From: Pavlovales sp. CCMP2436
Taxonomy: Eukaryota; Haptophyta; Pavlovophyceae; Pavlovales
DNA length: 16,411 nt
Assembly: GCA_026770615.1 (NCBI GenBank)
Contig: MU631420.1
Location: 72,791 to 89,201, forward strand
Direction of reading: 5' to 3'
In this document: piece by piece, positions 14,708 to 16,411 of the stretch
Numbering within the stretch: position 1 is the stretch's first letter
Layout: each line of letters begins with the position of its first letter
The notes under the pieces: model-generated
Database searches by the model: none
The model's input: the letters and a program-made list of their open reading frames with translations, nothing else
What the model was told of the DNA's origin: nothing
Program-made: the position numbers and the translations under genes

Positions 14708-16411
14708 ATGCCGTCCATAGTTTCGAAGCGACCAGTTTTACTCGACGCCGCAAAGGCATTGCATCCTCGCGGACATGCCTGTTGCGCACGGCTGCCGCCC
14801 AGGCGTGCACCGCCCACGCGCTTCATCTCCCCTTCCCGACCGCCCCCGCAGGAATCTTCGACTTTGAATTCGCTCCTCGAGAGCCTCGGGCAACAAACAC
14901 GAGATCGAGAAGTACGTCCTCCACGACTTCATCGCTGGCTTGGCGACGTCCGGCCTCGCTGGTGGCGGAGTGGCGGCCGACCCGGAGTCGGCCGCGCGTT
15001 TCCAGCGTGAGCTGCTCGAGCTGTTGAAGGAGGGCAACCCGACGCGCGTAGAGCACGATGCCTACGTGAGCTTCTGCATGAACTGCCTCAGCAAGATGAT
15101 GCAGCTCACCTCGTGGCCGATCATCGTGAGTCGATGCGTAACTCACCTTCGCCCGCACTTTGCCCCCGCTTTTGTCGCCTGATCGAGAGGGGCTGGCGCT
15201 TCTGTGCTACATACCGCCGCTGACTCTCCACCCCCTTGCCTCGCCCTTGCCTCGCACGCAGGGCAACCCAACCTTAATTGCCCATGAGGAGGAGACGGGG
15301 GCCGCCGCCGAGTTGCTCCACAAGCTCGGTCCTTCCCGCGAGCTGGCAGCGTACGTCAAGGTGCGCAAGTCCGGCAAGTACGAGACATGCGCGACTGGTC
15401 TCATCAACCAGTACGCTGCTTGCGACGTCCTGGTCAACGGCCTATGGAGGCGCTTGGCAGTGACGCGGCGCACGAGACCCTCGCCGTATCATTGACTTCT
15501 TGCCCGGCAACGACGCAGCGGGCGCGTTCAAGAAGGGCGATGGCAGCCAGCAGAGCTACACGCCTCCGACTGCTGTCCTCTCGCGCGCGCTCGCGGACCA
15601 AAGCATAAAATTTCTCACGCACGCGGCCGACGCAGGCTTCGTCGTGTTCTGCATCGAGGGCAAGTACGAGACGGAGCTGCTCCTGCAGCGCGTGTCGTGG
15701 ATGTCGCGCCTCGACGCCTGCTCAACCTCCGCTGCTTTCGCGCACCCGCACGACGCGGACCCGTTCCTCAACGGCGTATACGGGTGCGCAGTGCAGTCTC
15801 TCTAGCCATAAGCTCACCCGCCCATGCACGCGATGCTGACATCTCTTCTCGCACGCGCGTGATGCTGATCGCGCATCTGACTGCCCCTTCCCCCTCCCCC
15901 GCTCGACACTCTGCAGGCTTTATGCCGTGCGGTTCAGGCATGACGGCCCGCTGGCGCTGCTTGAGAGCTCGCCGTCGAGCGGCGCGTGCATCTTCTGTCC
16001 CTTCCGATCGATCGACGAGAAGGCCCTGGCCTTGAACCATTTCTTGGCCCGGACCAACTTCCTCCGCGAGCTCTCCGGCCTCGCCGCGCTGCCCGACAAC
16101 CAGTCTGCGCTCGTCGCCTGCTGTGGCGGGCAAAACGGGACACTCTTACGGCGCGCACTGTCGATGGACGTCGTGCGCGCGTCCGAGGCCCAGTCGTGGC
16201 GCCACGCCCGCACCCTCAACCTCCCGCAGTGCCAGGGCGAGGAGGACCCTGGGCGCATCGCCTTCCTCAAGTCACTGCCGCAGCGCGCGCCCGCCGGCAG
16301 CAAGCTGCGCCTCGACTGGGAGGGGTCACTGCCGCAGCGCGCGCCCGCCGGCAGCGAGCTGCGCCTCGACTGGGAGAAGCCCCCCCCCTCGACTGCCCCC
16401 GCGGGGTCCGT
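14708..16411 (+). CDS. Uncharacterised multi-exon gene with broken reading frames, partial at right edge
   Basis: I do not recognise this protein. Three blocks read like real coding sequence. Block 1, up to 15125, includes HEIEKYVLHDFIAGLATSG and ends at donor GTGAGT. Block 2 starts at 15262 after CACGCAG with GNPTLIAHEEETGAAAELL and runs to about 15440. Block 3 runs about 15482-15783 (IIDFLPGNDAAGAFKKGDG) and joins in phase 2 to 15917-16411 (LYAVRFRHDGPLALLE), which stays open to the window end. The introns 15126-15261 and 15784-15916 are convincing. The frame slips near 14890, again between about 15434 and 15450, and again near 15485, in ways no GT-AG intron of normal size explains. It is a decaying gene or has assembly indels. 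ATG 14708 is one possible start and is uncertain. I saw no signal peptide or known catalytic motif. Confidence 0.45.
15126..15261 (+). other. Intron in right-hand gene (136 bp)
   Basis: Consensus donor GTGAGT after the codons for SWPII and acceptor CTCGCACGCAG before GNPTLIAH, phase 0. The intron has stops in the upstream frame, so removal is needed. Confidence 0.75.
15784..15916 (+). other. Intron in right-hand gene (133 bp)
   Basis: Donor GTGCGC and acceptor CACTCTGCAG preceded by a C/T-rich tract, phase 2. Splicing gives FLNGVYGLYAVRFRHDGPL, whereas reading through hits a TAG at 15802-15804. Confidence 0.72.
16272..16379. repeat. 54-bp in-frame tandem duplication
   Basis: Bases 16272-16325 are repeated at 16326-16379 with very few changes (AAG to GAG and a change near the end). 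The unit encodes 18 residues starting SLPQRAPAGS and ending LRLDWE. The frame is kept. Confidence 0.9.

Overview
The window is nuclear DNA from a eukaryote, most likely a GC-rich unicellular alga. A haptophyte-like organism is my best guess. The evidence is very GC-rich coding sequence next to AT-rich intergenic DNA, GT-AG introns of about 90 to 410 bp in most genes, homopolymer and microsatellite tracts in introns, a Polycomb-type RING protein, an SNF2 chromatin remodeler and an RBBP9 hydrolase. I saw no bacterial operons, no tRNA or rRNA and no CRISPR array. The species assignment is inference only.

Layout. (1) 1-2662, minus strand: the N-terminal half of a P1B-type copper ATPase. It has two intact metal-binding domains, a degenerate third one and the first membrane helices, and runs off the left edge inside a repeat-rich intron. 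(2) 2663-2911: a compact divergent promoter region. (3) 2912-3493, plus strand: an intronless RBBP9-type serine hydrolase. (4) 3494-4197: an AT-rich intergenic stretch with a 24-bp tandem duplication and a 24-nt poly(A) run. (5) 4198-7812, plus strand: a long protein with a RING1-type RING finger followed by a RanBP2/NZF zinc finger. This puts a Polycomb PRC1 E3 ligase domain and an RYBP-like ubiquitin-binding finger in one chain. (6) 7813-8138: a short convergent intergenic region. (7) 8139-13300, minus strand: a six-exon SNF2 remodeler with an N-terminal PHD finger, a complete two-lobe ATPase, four dispersed copies of an AT-hook joined to a tryptophan motif, and a C-terminal NSD-like PHD-C5HCH pair. 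(8) 13301-14700: repeat-rich DNA with a 161-bp MITE-like element, a diverged inverted copy of it, CA microsatellites and an imperfect tandem repeat of about 86 bp. (9) 14708-16411, plus strand: an unrecognised multi-exon gene whose frame breaks several times and which runs off the right edge.

Genes 5 and 7 are convergent neighbours and both look like chromatin regulators: a probable histone ubiquitin ligase with its own ubiquitin reader, and a nucleosome remodeler with histone-tail and AT-DNA readers. Whether they work together cannot be told from sequence. The copper ATPase and the hydrolase share a promoter region but no obvious pathway. The most novel content is the RING plus NZF fusion, the AT-hook plus WDS repeat, and signs of insertion-type repeats at intron boundaries.
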